From NCBI RefSeq assembly GCF_002355515.1, contig NZ_AP014809.1, forward strand, positions 372,001 through 436,000: a stretch of DNA of 64,000 bases, read 5' to 3'. Of the stretch, positions 1-8,491 are shown in pieces. Numbering within the stretch: the first letter of the stretch is position 1; each line of letters begins with the position of its first letter. The stretch comes from Methylorubrum populi (GTDB lineage: Bacteria; Pseudomonadota; Alphaproteobacteria; Rhizobiales; Beijerinckiaceae). The notes under the pieces are model-generated. The model searched no databases. It was not told the DNA's origin and was given only the letters and a program-made list of their open reading frames with translations. The position numbers and the translations under genes are program-made.

Positions 1-2
1 CG

Positions 3-839
3 AACGGGAACGGCAACACGATCAACGGCGGTTCCGGATCCGATACGGTCTACCTTGCCGGCACCGCCAGTGACTTCGCGATCTCGCGAGGCCCGGACGG
101 TGCGACCCTCGCCGTGAACAAGCTGACCGGCGCAACCGACCGCCTGACAAACATCGAGGCGATCGAGTTTTCCGGGCCTCCGGTCTGCTTCACCACAGGT
201 ACCCGGATCGCTCTGATGCGCGACGGCGGTCCCGTCGAGGTCCCGGTCGAATGCTTGCGCGTCGGCGACATCGCCCTGACTGCGGGAGGCGGACGCCGCG
301 TCATCCGCTGGATCGGGCATCGGCAGCTCGGCTCGCCCGACAGGCCCATCGCGCCGGATCAGGCCCCGATCCGCATTCGCACGGGCGCCTTCGGCTGGAA
401 CGGCGAAGGCCACCCGCGTCCTAGGCGCGATCTTCTCCTCTCACCCGGCCACCCCGTCCTGATCGAGGCGGCCGATGGAAGCGAGGCGCTCGTGCCGATC
501 CTCTGCCTGATCAACGGCACCACCATCCGGCGAGAGACAGTGACCGATATCGCCTACTGGCATGTCGAGCTCGATGCGCATGACATCCTGCTCGCGGAAG
601 GTCTGGCGGCGGAGAGCTACCTTGATGGCGGAGATCGCAGCTTCTTCGCCGAGGCCTCCGACCACGCGCTCCACAACCCCGATTTAATACCGCCGGGATG
701 GCGCGGACGCTGCCGGGCCGTCCATTTCGACGGTCCGCTCGTGGAGGCGGAACGCATCCGTTTGAATGCAGTATTCGCTTATCGACTCGAACAAGCCTGC
801 CTCTGGAGCACAAGCGCTCTCGCGGCCCCTTCGACGTGA
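3..839 (+). CDS. RTX-like protein with C-terminal Hint domain (5' end outside window)
   Basis: The reading frame is open from the window edge, so only the C-terminal ~278 residues are visible. The first residues are a glycine/aspartate repeat (NGNGNTINGGSGSDTV), the GGxGxD-type calcium-binding nonapeptide seen in RTX proteins. About residue 60 begins a Hint/intein-like domain with the typical start CFTTGTRI, followed by the VGD and RVIRWIGHR elements of the Hint_2 family. This architecture is common in alphaproteobacterial secreted calcium-binding proteins, where the Hint part is thought to allow self-processing. No N-terminus, secretion signal or full repeat count can be seen. A methionine at 114 is internal, not the true start. 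Function beyond secreted/self-processing is inference. Confidence 0.85.
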   Translation, partial: NGNGNTINGGSGSDTVYLAGTASDFAISRGPDGATLAVNKLTGATDRLTNIEAIEFSGPPVCFTTGTRIALMRDGGPVEVPVECLRVGDIALTAGGGRRVIRWIGHRQLGSPDRPIAPDQAPIRIRTGAFGWNGEGHPRPRRDLLLSPGHPVLIEAADGSEALVPILCLINGTTIRRETVTDIAYWHVELDAHDILLAEGLAAESYLDGGDRSFFAEASDHALHNPDLIPPGWRGRCRAVHFDGPLVEAERIRLNAVFAYRLEQACLWSTSALAAPST

Positions 840-1003
840 GGGATATCCAAATCCGCTTCACGCCTCTTCAAGTTTTTCCAACGGCAAGGCCGTCGATCGT
901 GGACCTTTCTCCCAGATGACGCGACGCGACGGCTTCGCTACGGTGCCGGCCAACAGCCGCGCCTCAAGGCGCGCGATCGCATCGGATCAGGGAGTCGAGT
1001 GGG

Positions 1004-3073
1004 ATGAGCGCGCAAGCGAGCGTCACCGAGGTCAAGCGCGACAAGCCGTGGATCATCCGCACCTATGCGGGCCATTCCACGGCGGCGGAATCGAACAAGC
1101 TCTATCGCGGCAACCTCGCCAAGGGTCAGACCGGCCTCTCGGTCGCCTTCGATCTGCCGACCCAGACCGGATACGACCCCGACCATGAACTCGCCCGCGG
1201 CGAAGTCGGCAAGGTCGGCGTCTCGATCGCGCATCTGGGCGACATGCGGACCCTGTTCGACCAGATTCCGCTGGCGCAGATGAACACGTCGATGACGATC
1301 AACGCCACGGCGCCGTGGCTGCTGTCGCTCTACCTCGCGGTGGCGGAGGAGCAGGGCGCGCCGATCGCTGCCCTTCAGGGCACGACGCAGAACGACATCA
1401 TCAAGGAATATCTGTCGCGCGGCACCTACGTCTTCCCGCCTGCGCCCTCGCTGCGGCTGACCAAGGACGTGATCCTGTTCACGACCAAGAACGTGCCGAA
1501 GTGGAATCCGATGAACGTCTGCTCCTACCACCTGCAGGAGGCGGGAGCGACGCCGGTTCAGGAACTCTCCTACGCGCTGGCCATCGCCATGGCCGTGCTC
1601 GACACGGTGCGCGACGATCCCGATTTCGACGAGGCCAGCTTCTCGGACGTCTTCAGCCGCATCTCGTTCTTCGTGAATGCCGGGATGCGGTTCGTCACCG
1701 AGATCTGCAAGATGCGGGCGTTCGCCGAACTGTGGGACGAGATCGCCCAGCAGCGCTACGGCATCACCGATGCCAAGAAGCGGATCTTTCGCTACGGCGT
1801 CCAGGTGAATTCCCTCGGGCTCACCGAGCAGCAGCCCGAGAACAACGTCCATCGCATCCTCATCGAGATGCTGGCGGTGACGCTCTCCAAGCGCGCCCGC
1901 GCCCGCGCGGTGCAGCTCCCGGCCTGGAACGAGGCGCTCGGCCTGCCCCGGCCCTGGGACCAACAATGGTCGATGCGGATGCAGCAGATCCTGGCCTTCG
2001 AGACCGACCTGCTCGAGTATGACGACATCTTCGACGGCTCGACGGTGATCGAGTCCCGCGTCGAGGCACTGAAAGAGCAGACCCGGGCCGAGCTGAAGCG
2101 CATTGCCGAGATCGGCGGCGCGGTCTCGGCGGTCGAGGCGGGCGAGCTGAAGCGGGCGCTGGTGGAATCGAACGCCAAGCGCATCGCGGCGATCGAGAAG
2201 GGCGAGCAGATCGTCGTCGGCGTCAATAAGTGGCAGCAGGGCGAGCCGTCGCCCTTGACCGCCGGCGAGGGCGCGATCTTCACCGTCTCCGAAACCGTGG
2301 AGATGGAGGCCGAGGCGCGCATCCGCGAGTGGCGCTCGAAGCGCGACGATCGCGCGGTGGGACAGGCGCTGGATGATCTGGAGCAGGCGGCGCGCTCCGG
2401 CGCCAACATCATGCCGCCCTCCATCGCCGCCGCGAAGGCGGGCGTGACGACCGGCGAATGGGGCCAGCGCCTGCGCGAGGTCTTCGGCGAGTACCGCGCC
2501 CCGACCGGCGTGACGCTGGAGACCGTGACCTCGGGCGCTGCGGAGGAGGCGCGTCTGCTGATCGCCGATCTCGGCGAGCGCCTGGGCGAGACGCCCAAGC
2601 TCGTGGTCGGCAAGCCCGGTCTCGACGGCCATTCCAACGGCGCCGAGCAGATCGCCCTGCGCGCCCGCGACGTCGGGTTCGACGTGACCTACGACGGCAT
2701 CCGTCAGACGCCGACGGAGATCGTCGCCAAGGCGAAGGAGCGCGGCGCCCACGTCATCGGCCTGTCGGTTCTCTCGGGCAGCCACGTGCCGCTGGTGCGG
2801 GAGGTGAAGGCCAAGCTGCGCGAGGCGGGGCTCGACCACGTGCCGGTCGTCGTCGGCGGCATCATCTCGACCGAGGACGAGTTGGTGCTCAAGAACATGG
2901 GCGTCACGGCCGTCTACACGCCGAAGGACTACGAGCTCGACAAGATCATGGTCGGGCTCGCCAAGGTCGTGGAGCGGGCGCTCGACAAGCGCGCCGCCGA
3001 CCGGGCGGATGCGGAGGCCGGCGTCCCGGGCGCGCCGAAGCGCGGCAACGAGGGTGCGACTCAGGTCTTCTGA
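1004..3073 (+). CDS. ecm: ethylmalonyl-CoA mutase (Ecm, formerly MeaA)
   Basis: This is a coenzyme B12-dependent acyl-CoA mutase that converts (2R)-ethylmalonyl-CoA to (2S)-methylsuccinyl-CoA in the ethylmalonyl-CoA pathway for acetyl-CoA assimilation and glyoxylate regeneration. The 689-residue protein has the mutase TIM barrel (residues ~10-530, with RTYAGH and the NTSMTIN loop) and a C-terminal B12-binding domain. The base-off cobalamin motif DxHxxG is in GLDGHSNG (~residue 543), followed by SVLSGSH and GGII. The sequence agrees from memory with M. extorquens MeaA, which separates it from methylmalonyl-CoA mutase. The start is supported by AGGGAG about 9 bases upstream. It is monocistronic, and an 11-bp perfect hairpin follows the stop. 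I found no B12 riboswitch in front. meaB lies 4.3 kb away on the other strand. Confidence 0.95.
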   Translation: MSAQASVTEVKRDKPWIIRTYAGHSTAAESNKLYRGNLAKGQTGLSVAFDLPTQTGYDPDHELARGEVGKVGVSIAHLGDMRTLFDQIPLAQMNTSMTINATAPWLLSLYLAVAEEQGAPIAALQGTTQNDIIKEYLSRGTYVFPPAPSLRLTKDVILFTTKNVPKWNPMNVCSYHLQEAGATPVQELSYALAIAMAVLDTVRDDPDFDEASFSDVFSRISFFVNAGMRFVTEICKMRAFAELWDEIAQQRYGITDAKKRIFRYGVQVNSLGLTEQQPENNVHRILIEMLAVTLSKRARARAVQLPAWNEALGLPRPWDQQWSMRMQQILAFETDLLEYDDIFDGSTVIESRVEALKEQTRAELKRIAEIGGAVSAVEAGELKRALVESNAKRIAAIEKGEQIVVGVNKWQQGEPSPLTAGEGAIFTVSETVEMEAEARIREWRSKRDDRAVGQALDDLEQAARSGANIMPPSIAAAKAGVTTGEWGQRLREVFGEYRAPTGVTLETVTSGAAEEARLLIADLGERLGETPKLVVGKPGLDGHSNGAEQIALRARDVGFDVTYDGIRQTPTEIVAKAKERGAHVIGLSVLSGSHVPLVREVKAKLREAGLDHVPVVVGGIISTEDELVLKNMGVTAVYTPKDYELDKIMVGLAKVVERALDKRAADRADAEAGVPGAPKRGNEGATQVF

Positions 3074-3111
3074 GAACAATCGCAGCGGATTCGGTCGAGA
3101 CGTCCGACGAG

Positions 3112-3147
3112 CGGCCCTTCTCCATCCTTTGCTGACGAGAAGGGCCG
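3112..3147 (+). terminator. 11-bp perfect hairpin after ecm
   Basis: CGGCCCTTCTC at 3112-3122 is exactly complementary to GAGAAGGGCCG at 3137-3147, with a 14-base loop. It starts 39 bases after the ecm stop. There is no T-tract, so it may act as a factor-dependent terminator or protect the mRNA 3' end. Confidence 0.55.
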
Positions 3148-3252
3148 GGACGGTTTCCCATCATCGGCGGGGCCGATGACGGTACCTGGGATGCTCGCCC
3201 GCGCCCCTGTCGAAAGCGGGCGTCCGGAAAGCGCGCCCGCGGTCTTCGAGCT

Positions 3253-3999
3253 TCAGCGAACGCCGCCGCTGGCGTTGATGACCTCGCCGGTCAACCAGCG
3301 AGCATCATCCGAGGCGAGGAACGCGACGACGCGGGCGATGTCATCCGGATGTCCGGCGCGGCCGAGCGGCGTCTGCGCCACCAGGCCGGCCTCCATCTCC
3401 GAGCCGGCGATACCGGCCGTGTGCGTGCCCTCGGTGACGACATAGCCGGGGCTGACCGTATTGACCCGGATTTTGCGCGGAGCGAGTTCGTTGGCCAGGA
3501 CGCCCGAGATCCCGTTTAGAGCGGCCTTGGTCCCCGTATAGACCGCGCTCGTCGGCATCAGCACGTCGGTGACGGCGGACGAGATGTTGATGATGCTTCC
3601 ACCCTCGCCCAGGTATCGCACGGCGGCCTGCGTCGCGAGCAGTGCCCCCAGGACGTTGACGTCGAAGAGGCGATGGTAGTGTTCTTCGCTCAGCTCCTCG
3701 ATCGCCGCGAACTCGTAGACGCCGGAATTATTGACCAGCACGTCGAGTCGCCCGAACTGCTGGATCGCGGCTTCGATCAAGCCGTGCGCCTCGACGGCCT
3801 TCGAGACGTCGGCCTGAACCGCGATGGCTCGGCCGCCGCCCGTCGTGATAGCTTCGACGACGGCTTCGGCGCCGGCCTTGCTCGAAGCGTAGTTGACCAC
3901 GACGGAAGCACCGTCCGACGCCAGCGCCTTAGCGATCGCGGCGCCGATCCCCTTCGATCCGCCGGTGACCACCGCGACCTTGCCCTCAAGCTTCGACAT
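3253..3999 (-). CDS. SDR-family NAD(P)-dependent oxidoreductase
   Basis: This 248-residue cytoplasmic protein is a classical short-chain dehydrogenase/reductase of FabG/glucose-dehydrogenase type. It has the Rossmann motif TGGSKGIG (residues 12-19), the NNSG motif (~90), and the active site with Ser in INISSA (~140) and YTGTK (~152-156, the YxxxK pair). The C-terminal TGEVINASGG is typical of the family. Length and motifs are complete. The substrate cannot be told from sequence. It is divergent from an ArsR-type regulator 107 bases away, and the gap contains a dyad that could be the regulator's operator, so control by that regulator is likely. Confidence 0.85.
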   Translation of the reverse strand: MSKLEGKVAVVTGGSKGIGAAIAKALASDGASVVVNYASSKAGAEAVVEAITTGGGRAIAVQADVSKAVEAHGLIEAAIQQFGRLDVLVNNSGVYEFAAIEELSEEHYHRLFDVNVLGALLATQAAVRYLGEGGSIINISSAVTDVLMPTSAVYTGTKAALNGISGVLANELAPRKIRVNTVSPGYVVTEGTHTAGIAGSEMEAGLVAQTPLGRAGHPDDIARVVAFLASDDARWLTGEVINASGGVR

Positions 4000-4051
4000 C
4001 TGTGCTAACCCTTCGAAATGGGCCGGCTCCGGTGCGGTGCCTCTGTCCCAT

Positions 4052-4070
4052 AGTTCGGGATTTCGGAACT
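4052..4070. promoter_or_regulatory. candidate operator dyad between SDR and ArsR-type genes
   Basis: AGTTC at 4052-4056 and GAACT at 4066-4070 form an inverted repeat with 9 bases between the arms, and most of the inner positions also pair. It lies in the 107-base divergent gap, where an ArsR-family dimer would be expected to bind. A second small dyad (GGGG-N6-CCCC, 4079-4092) lies just before the regulator's start. Operator function is inference. Confidence 0.4.
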
Positions 4071-4106
4071 TTGGAAGTGGGGTTCAAGCCCCCATATGGA
4101 TGAATC

Positions 4107-4436
4107 ATGAGGCCGCTGTTTCACCCTGCGATTGAGGACGTCGAACCGGAGGCGATCCTCCACGCCTTGTCCGATCCGCGCCGGGCCGCGATCTTCGCTC
4201 GGATCACGAAGGCGGGCTGCGTGGAGGCTTGCTCGGCCGTCTCATCGGTGGGCGACCAAGTCATCCCGAAATCGTCGCTCTCCAGCCATTTCAAGGTTCT
4301 GCGTGAGGCTGGGCTGATCCGCTGCGAGCGGCACGGCACCGAGATGCGCAACCACTCGCGTTGCGCCGAGGTCGAGACGCGATTTCCCGGCCTGCTGTCC
4401 GCGATCATGAACGCTTACGCGTCGCGCGTCTCCTGA
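4107..4436 (+). CDS. ArsR/SmtB-type winged-helix transcriptional regulator
   Basis: This 109-residue protein has the size and layout of ArsR-family repressors. An N-terminal helix carries HALSDPRRAAIF (~residues 14-25), then comes a recognition helix with SSLSSHFKVLREAGL (~52-66) and a wing, RCERHGTEMRNH. No paired Cys metal site of the classic ELCVC type is present in the recognition helix. The Cys residues are scattered (CVEAC at ~37-41), so the inducer is unknown and may not be a metal. It is divergent from the SDR oxidoreductase at 3253-3999, the usual arrangement of regulator and target. Confidence 0.8.
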   Translation: MRPLFHPAIEDVEPEAILHALSDPRRAAIFARITKAGCVEACSAVSSVGDQVIPKSSLSSHFKVLREAGLIRCERHGTEMRNHSRCAEVETRFPGLLSAIMNAYASRVS

Positions 4437-4720
4437 TGGTGAATGGATCGAAGAGACGTCGGTCCCCGATATTGAGCGCGCAGCGGACAGACGCCACGCG
4501 CCGGTCGGGCGTTGGTTGAGGTCATTGAAAGTCTGCGACCGGCGGCCGGAGAACGGTGTTCGGCCGGCGCCGCTGCGACACGACGATCCGGGATCGGACA
4601 GCCAGCCGACCAGCCGTCCATCCTGCTTGACCCGCCGCCTCCGGCGGTGCCAGAAACCGCCGCTTCAAGCGGGATGCGAGATCGCCTCGGCCCGGACCTT
4701 CTTTCCAGGGACCCGCGCCG

Positions 4721-5782
4721 ATGGCCGCGTTCACCGAACTCGTCTTCTCCGGCGTCCAGCCGACCGGCAATCTGCACCTCGGCAACTATCTCGGCGCGAT
4801 CAAACGCTTCGTCGAGATGCAGGAACGGGACGCGCAGTGTCTCTATTGCGTGGTCGATCTCCACGCGATCACCCTCTGGCAGGATCCGCAGGCGCTCAAG
4901 GGTCAGATCCGCGAGGTGACCGCCGCCTTCCTCGCCGCCGGCATCGATCCGAAGCGCTCCATCGTCTTCAATCAGTCCCAGGTTCCGCAGCACGCGGAGC
5001 TGGCCTGGATCTTCAATTGCGTCGCCCGTCTCGGCTGGCTCAACCGCATGACGCAATTCAAGGACAAGGCCGGCAAGGATCGGGAGAACGCCTCGATCGG
5101 TCTCTACGACTATCCCGTGCTGATGGCCGCCGACATCCTGGCCTACCGGGCGACGCATGTGCCCGTGGGCGAGGATCAGAAGCAGCACCTCGAACTCACC
5201 CGCGACATCGCCCAGAAGTTCAACAACGACTTTTCGCAGTCGATACTGGCCCACGGCCACGGCGAGCAATTCTTTCCCCTTACCGAACCGTTGATCGGCG
5301 GGCCGGCGGCGCGCGTGATGTCGTTGCGCGACGGCACCAAGAAGATGTCGAAGTCGGACCCGTCCGAGTACTCGCGCATCAACCTCACGGACGATGCGGA
5401 TGCCATCGCGCAGAAGGTGCGCAAGGCCAAGACCGATCCCGAGCCCCTTCCTTCGGAAGCCGCCGGCTTGGCCGGACGGCCGGAGGCCGACAACCTCGTC
5501 GGCATCTTCGCGGCGCTGCGCGGCATCACGCGCGACGAGGTGCTGAAGGATTTCGGCGGGGCGCAGTTCTCCAGCTTCAAGCCGGCCCTGGTCGATCTGG
5601 CCGTCGAGATGCTGGCGCCGATCGGCACCGAGATGAAGCGGCTCGTCGCCGATCCGGCCTATATCGACGGCGTGCTCGCCGACGGCGCGGGTCGGGCGGA
5701 GGCGATCGCCGCACCGACCCTCGACGCGGTCAAAGACATCGTCGGCTTCGTCCGAAAGGGGCCGGCGCTTAGGGCGGTATGA
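4721..5782 (+). CDS. trpS: tryptophan-tRNA ligase
   Basis: This is a class I aminoacyl-tRNA synthetase charging tRNA-Trp. The 353-residue length is typical of bacterial TrpRS. The HIGH-type motif appears as GNLHLGN (~residues 17-23) after VFSGVQPT, and the KMSKS motif as [13 protein letters not shown] (~207-219). [15 protein letters not shown], a family signature for tryptophan and dimer contacts, is present. The 284 bases upstream contain only small hairpins. I saw no T-box or leader peptide with tryptophan codons. It is convergent with the small gene at 5795-5968, with 12 bases between stops. Confidence 0.95.
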   Translation: MAAFTELVFSGVQPTGNLHLGNYLGAIKRFVEMQERDAQCLYCVVDLHAITLWQDPQALKGQIREVTAAFLAAGIDPKRSIVFNQSQVPQHAELAWIFNCVARLGWLNRMTQFKDKAGKDRENASIGLYDYPVLMAADILAYRATHVPVGEDQKQHLELTRDIAQKFNNDFSQSILAHGHGEQFFPLTEPLIGGPAARVMSLRDGTKKMSKSDPSEYSRINLTDDADAIAQKVRKAKTDPEPLPSEAAGLAGRPEADNLVGIFAALRGITRDEVLKDFGGAQFSSFKPALVDLAVEMLAPIGTEMKRLVADPAYIDGVLADGAGRAEAIAAPTLDAVKDIVGFVRKGPALRAV

Positions 5783-5794
5783 GGCCCCGGGCCG

Positions 5795-5968
5795 TCAGCG
5801 GCGCGGCTCGTCCTTGCGCAGGTGACGGCCATAGGCCTGTTCCTTCTCCTCGCGCTCCTTGATCAGATCGGCGTAGGCCTGACGCATCTCGGGCGAGACG
5901 GACACGCTCTTGCCCTTTGCCGGCTTGCGCTTGGGCGCCTTCTTGAAGGTGTCTGACGTCTCGGCCAT
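5795..5968 (-). CDS. small basic/charged hypothetical protein
   Basis: This predicted 57-residue protein begins MAETSDTFKK and is rich in Lys, Arg and Glu (PKRKPAKGKS, then KEREEKEQAYGRHLRKDEP). It has no signal peptide or membrane segment and is probably soluble, with one helix. I chose the ATG at 5968 because GGGAG lies about 10 bases upstream. A longer reading from 6001 adds 11 residues without a ribosome-binding site. It is convergent with trpS, and its start region faces leuD across ~156 bases. I do not recognise a function. Confidence 0.6.
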   Translation of the reverse strand: MAETSDTFKKAPKRKPAKGKSVSVSPEMRQAYADLIKEREEKEQAYGRHLRKDEPRR

Positions 5969-6124
5969 CGTCCGCGTGCTCCCGTCATCTAATTTTATCA
6001 TAAGGCAAGCCCGATGCCTGCCGGAAGAGAGCGTCTACCGGCAGGTCGATTCGGCTGCTAGATACCGGCGAACCGAGGCCGGGACGCCTATATCCGGCAT
6101 CCGACGACGATTTCGAGAAGACCA

Positions 6125-6730
6125 ATGGAAAAGTTCACGACCCTGGAGGGCGTCGCCGCGCCCATGCGGATCATCAACATCGACACCGACCGTATCATTC
6201 CGAAGCAGTATCTCAAGACGATCAAGCGCACCGGGCTCGGCCAAGGCCTGTTCTCGGAGATGCGGTACAATGACGACGGCTCTGAAAACCCGGATTTCGT
6301 CCTCAATCAGCCGGCCTACCGCAACGCGAAGATTCTCGTGGTCGGCGACAATTTCGGCTGCGGCTCGTCGCGCGAGCATGCGCCCTGGGCGCTCGCGGAT
6401 TTCGGCATCCGCTGCGTGATCTCCACGAGCTTTGCCGACATCTTCTTCAACAACTGCGCCAAGAACGGCATCCTGGCGATCGTGGTCTCGCCGGACGAAC
6501 TGGAGAAGCTGTTCGAGGATGCCGAGCGCGGCGCCAACGCCACGTTGACGATCGATCTCGCGGCGCAGACCATCAAGGGCCCGGACGGTGGCACCCTGCA
6601 TTTCGAGATCGACGAGGGCCGCAAGCACAATCTGCTCAACGGCCTCGACGAAATCGGCCTGACCCTTGATCAGAAGGCCCCGGCGATCGACGCCTACGAG
6701 GCGAAGCTCGCTCAGCGCGAATGGGCCTGA
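6125..6730 (+). CDS. leuD: 3-isopropylmalate dehydratase small subunit
   Basis: LeuD pairs with LeuC to isomerise 2-isopropylmalate to 3-isopropylmalate in leucine synthesis. The 201-residue protein shows the LeuD start ([23 protein letters not shown]), the swivel-domain signature [17 protein letters not shown] (~residues 75-92) and the ending typical of the proteobacterial form. leuC is not in this window, so the subunits are encoded apart, as is common in Rhizobiales. The last 19 bases overlap the 3' end of the convergent pcp gene. Confidence 0.95.
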   Translation: MEKFTTLEGVAAPMRIINIDTDRIIPKQYLKTIKRTGLGQGLFSEMRYNDDGSENPDFVLNQPAYRNAKILVVGDNFGCGSSREHAPWALADFGIRCVISTSFADIFFNNCAKNGILAIVVSPDELEKLFEDAERGANATLTIDLAAQTIKGPDGGTLHFEIDEGRKHNLLNGLDEIGLTLDQKAPAIDAYEAKLAQREWA

Positions 6731-7359
6731 GGAGCCGCTGACGGCCGCGCCCTGCCCCGCAGGGCGAGCACCCGCGCCGCCTCGGTGAAGGCTTGGGCCC
6801 AACGATCGGGCGCGGGCCGGCGGCGCCCTCCCCCGGGCTTCGGCCGCCGCGTGCGCGGCGGCATCGGGATATGCAGGAATACCGCCGGGCAGCCCTGCTC
6901 CAGGACACGGTAATAGGAGGCGTTGCACAGGTAGCGCCCGGCATCGCGCGAGGCCGCAGCGTCGAGCCCGGCCCGCTTCAGCGCGATCCGGACCGCGAGT
7001 GCGGCCGGGCTGGGCCTCTGCGCAGGGCCGTCCGGCTCGAAGGCCAGAGTTCGGCTCACCCTTCCCTCCGTATCGGGGAACAGGCGGCTGACCCGGTTCA
7101 CCGCGCGGATCTCGACGCAGACGCGGGGGCGGCGCGCGGCGACGCCGATCATCAGAACCGCGCTCGGCCTCTTCGCCAGGACCGGAGCGAGCTGCGTATC
7201 GAGGGCACCGTAACGGGTGTTGAGCACGAGGCAGTCCGGCGCCTCCCCGAGGATGCGGCGCAGATGCGGCGACGCCGCCAGCCGCCGCGCGAGGCGCCCA
7301 CTCGGATTGTCGGGCACGGTCGGAAACGGACCGAATCCCGTGATGAGCAGGCGGCTCAC
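6712..7359 (-). CDS. pcp: pyroglutamyl-peptidase I (peptidase C15)
   Basis: This cytosolic cysteine peptidase removes N-terminal pyroglutamate from peptides. Read from a GTG at 7359, the protein has 215 residues, the usual family length, and starts [11 protein letters not shown] as C15 enzymes do. The catalytic triad is visible: Glu in CVEIRAVNR, Cys in RYLCNASYY and His in VFLHIPMPP. The GTG start overlaps the stop of meaB (GTGA), which implies translational coupling. An upstream open stretch to 7650 is only out-of-frame meaB sequence. The 3' end overlaps convergent leuD by 19 bases. Confidence 0.9.
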   Translation of the reverse strand: MSRLLITGFGPFPTVPDNPSGRLARRLAASPHLRRILGEAPDCLVLNTRYGALDTQLAPVLAKRPSAVLMIGVAARRPRVCVEIRAVNRVSRLFPDTEGRVSRTLAFEPDGPAQRPSPAALAVRIALKRAGLDAAASRDAGRYLCNASYYRVLEQGCPAVFLHIPMPPRTRRPKPGGGRRRPAPDRWAQAFTEAARVLALRGRARPSAAPQAHSR

Positions 7360-8345
7360 AGACCGATCAGCGCGGCGATCGCATCCGCACCGGCGGCGGG
7401 CGAATGCTCGCCGCCGGCGACCGCTCGCTCGGCGTCGGCGGTCGCTTGGCGCACCTCGGCGCTCCCGACGAGGCGCTGGTGCAGACGCTCGTGGACCAGC
7501 GCCCACATCCATTTCACGTCCTGCTCGCGCCGCTTCCTGGCGATCTCGCCGGTCGCCGTCAGCTTGGCGCGATGGTCCTCGATGCGGGACCAGAGAGAAT
7601 CGAGCCCCTTTCCGTGAAGGCCGGAGATCGTGACGACCGGCGGCGTCCAAGTGGCGGAGGGCGGCGTCAGGATGTGGAGCGCGGCACGGTACTCGGAGGC
7701 GGCCGCGTTGGCGCGGCGCTCGCCCTCGCCGTCATCGGCCTTGTTGACCGCGATCATGTCGGCGAGTTCGAGGATGCCCTTCTTGATGCCCTGCAGCTCG
7801 TCGCCCGCGCCCGGCAGCATCAGCACGAGGAAGAAGTCGGTCAGGTCCGCCACCGCCGTCTCGGACTGGCCGACACCGACCGTCTCGACGAGGATCACGT
7901 CGAAGCCGGCCGCCTCGCACAACAGCATCGTCTCGCGGGTCTTGGCCGCGACACCGCCCAGCGTGCCTGAGGAGGGCGAGGGCCGAATGAAGGCGTTGCG
8001 GTCGATGGCGAGCCGCGCCATCCGCGTCTTGTCGCCGAGGATCGAGCCGCCAGTGCGGGTCGAGGACGGGTCCACCGCCAGCACCGCCACCTTGTGCCCG
8101 GCCTGCGTCAGCAGCGAGCCCAGCGCATCGATCGTGGTCGATTTGCCGACACCGGGCACTCCGGTGATGCCGACCCTGATCGCCCGCCCGGTCTGCGGCA
8201 GCACGGCATCGATCAGGTCACGCACCGCCGCCCGGTGATCGGCCCGGCGCGACTCGGCGAGGGTAATGGCACGCGCGAGCGCCGCCCGGTCGCCGGCCAG
8301 AAGCCGCTCGCGGATGTGATCCATGTCGGGAAGGGTCGCGCTCAT
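7356..8345 (-). CDS. meaB: MeaB, G-protein chaperone of B12-dependent acyl-CoA mutases
   Basis: MeaB is a SIMIBI-class GTPase that loads, protects and reactivates methylmalonyl-CoA mutase; the human homologue is MMAA. The 329-residue protein matches the M. extorquens MeaB length. It has the P-loop GVPGVGKST (~residues 62-70), VDPSSTRTGGSILGDKTRM (switch region), the Walker B/DxxG region VETVGVGQSE, and the guanine-specificity motif NKAD. Genetically it belongs with ecm (1004-3073), though the two are on opposite strands. It shares a GTGA overlap with pcp downstream. Confidence 0.95.
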   Translation of the reverse strand: MSATLPDMDHIRERLLAGDRAALARAITLAESRRADHRAAVRDLIDAVLPQTGRAIRVGITGVPGVGKSTTIDALGSLLTQAGHKVAVLAVDPSSTRTGGSILGDKTRMARLAIDRNAFIRPSPSSGTLGGVAAKTRETMLLCEAAGFDVILVETVGVGQSETAVADLTDFFLVLMLPGAGDELQGIKKGILELADMIAVNKADDGEGERRANAAASEYRAALHILTPPSATWTPPVVTISGLHGKGLDSLWSRIEDHRAKLTATGEIARKRREQDVKWMWALVHERLHQRLVGSAEVRQATADAERAVAGGEHSPAAGADAIAALIGL

Positions 8346-8491
8346 CGCTCCTTCATGCCGGGGCCGCGGGCGGGCGTCGAGTGCTCAAAATCCCAATCGT
8401 GCCCCGCCACGGCCAAGATCATGCGCGAGGAAGGAGCGCCCGGCACCGGCCTGCCACCGGAACGGGATTTTTCGGGGATCCGAAACCGCTC

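Noticed and set aside
840..1003. Possible cobalamin riboswitch in front of ecm
   Set aside because: The gap is only 164 bases, and I could not find a B12 box or the expected pairing, so there is no support.
938..3079. 713-codon open frame on the minus strand
   Set aside because: It lies exactly opposite ecm, and its Arg/Gly/Leu/Asp-rich composition without motifs is the usual high-GC antisense shadow.
4437..4720. Possible T-box or leader-peptide attenuator before trpS
   Set aside because: Only small GC hairpins are present. No T-box sequence or run of tryptophan codons.
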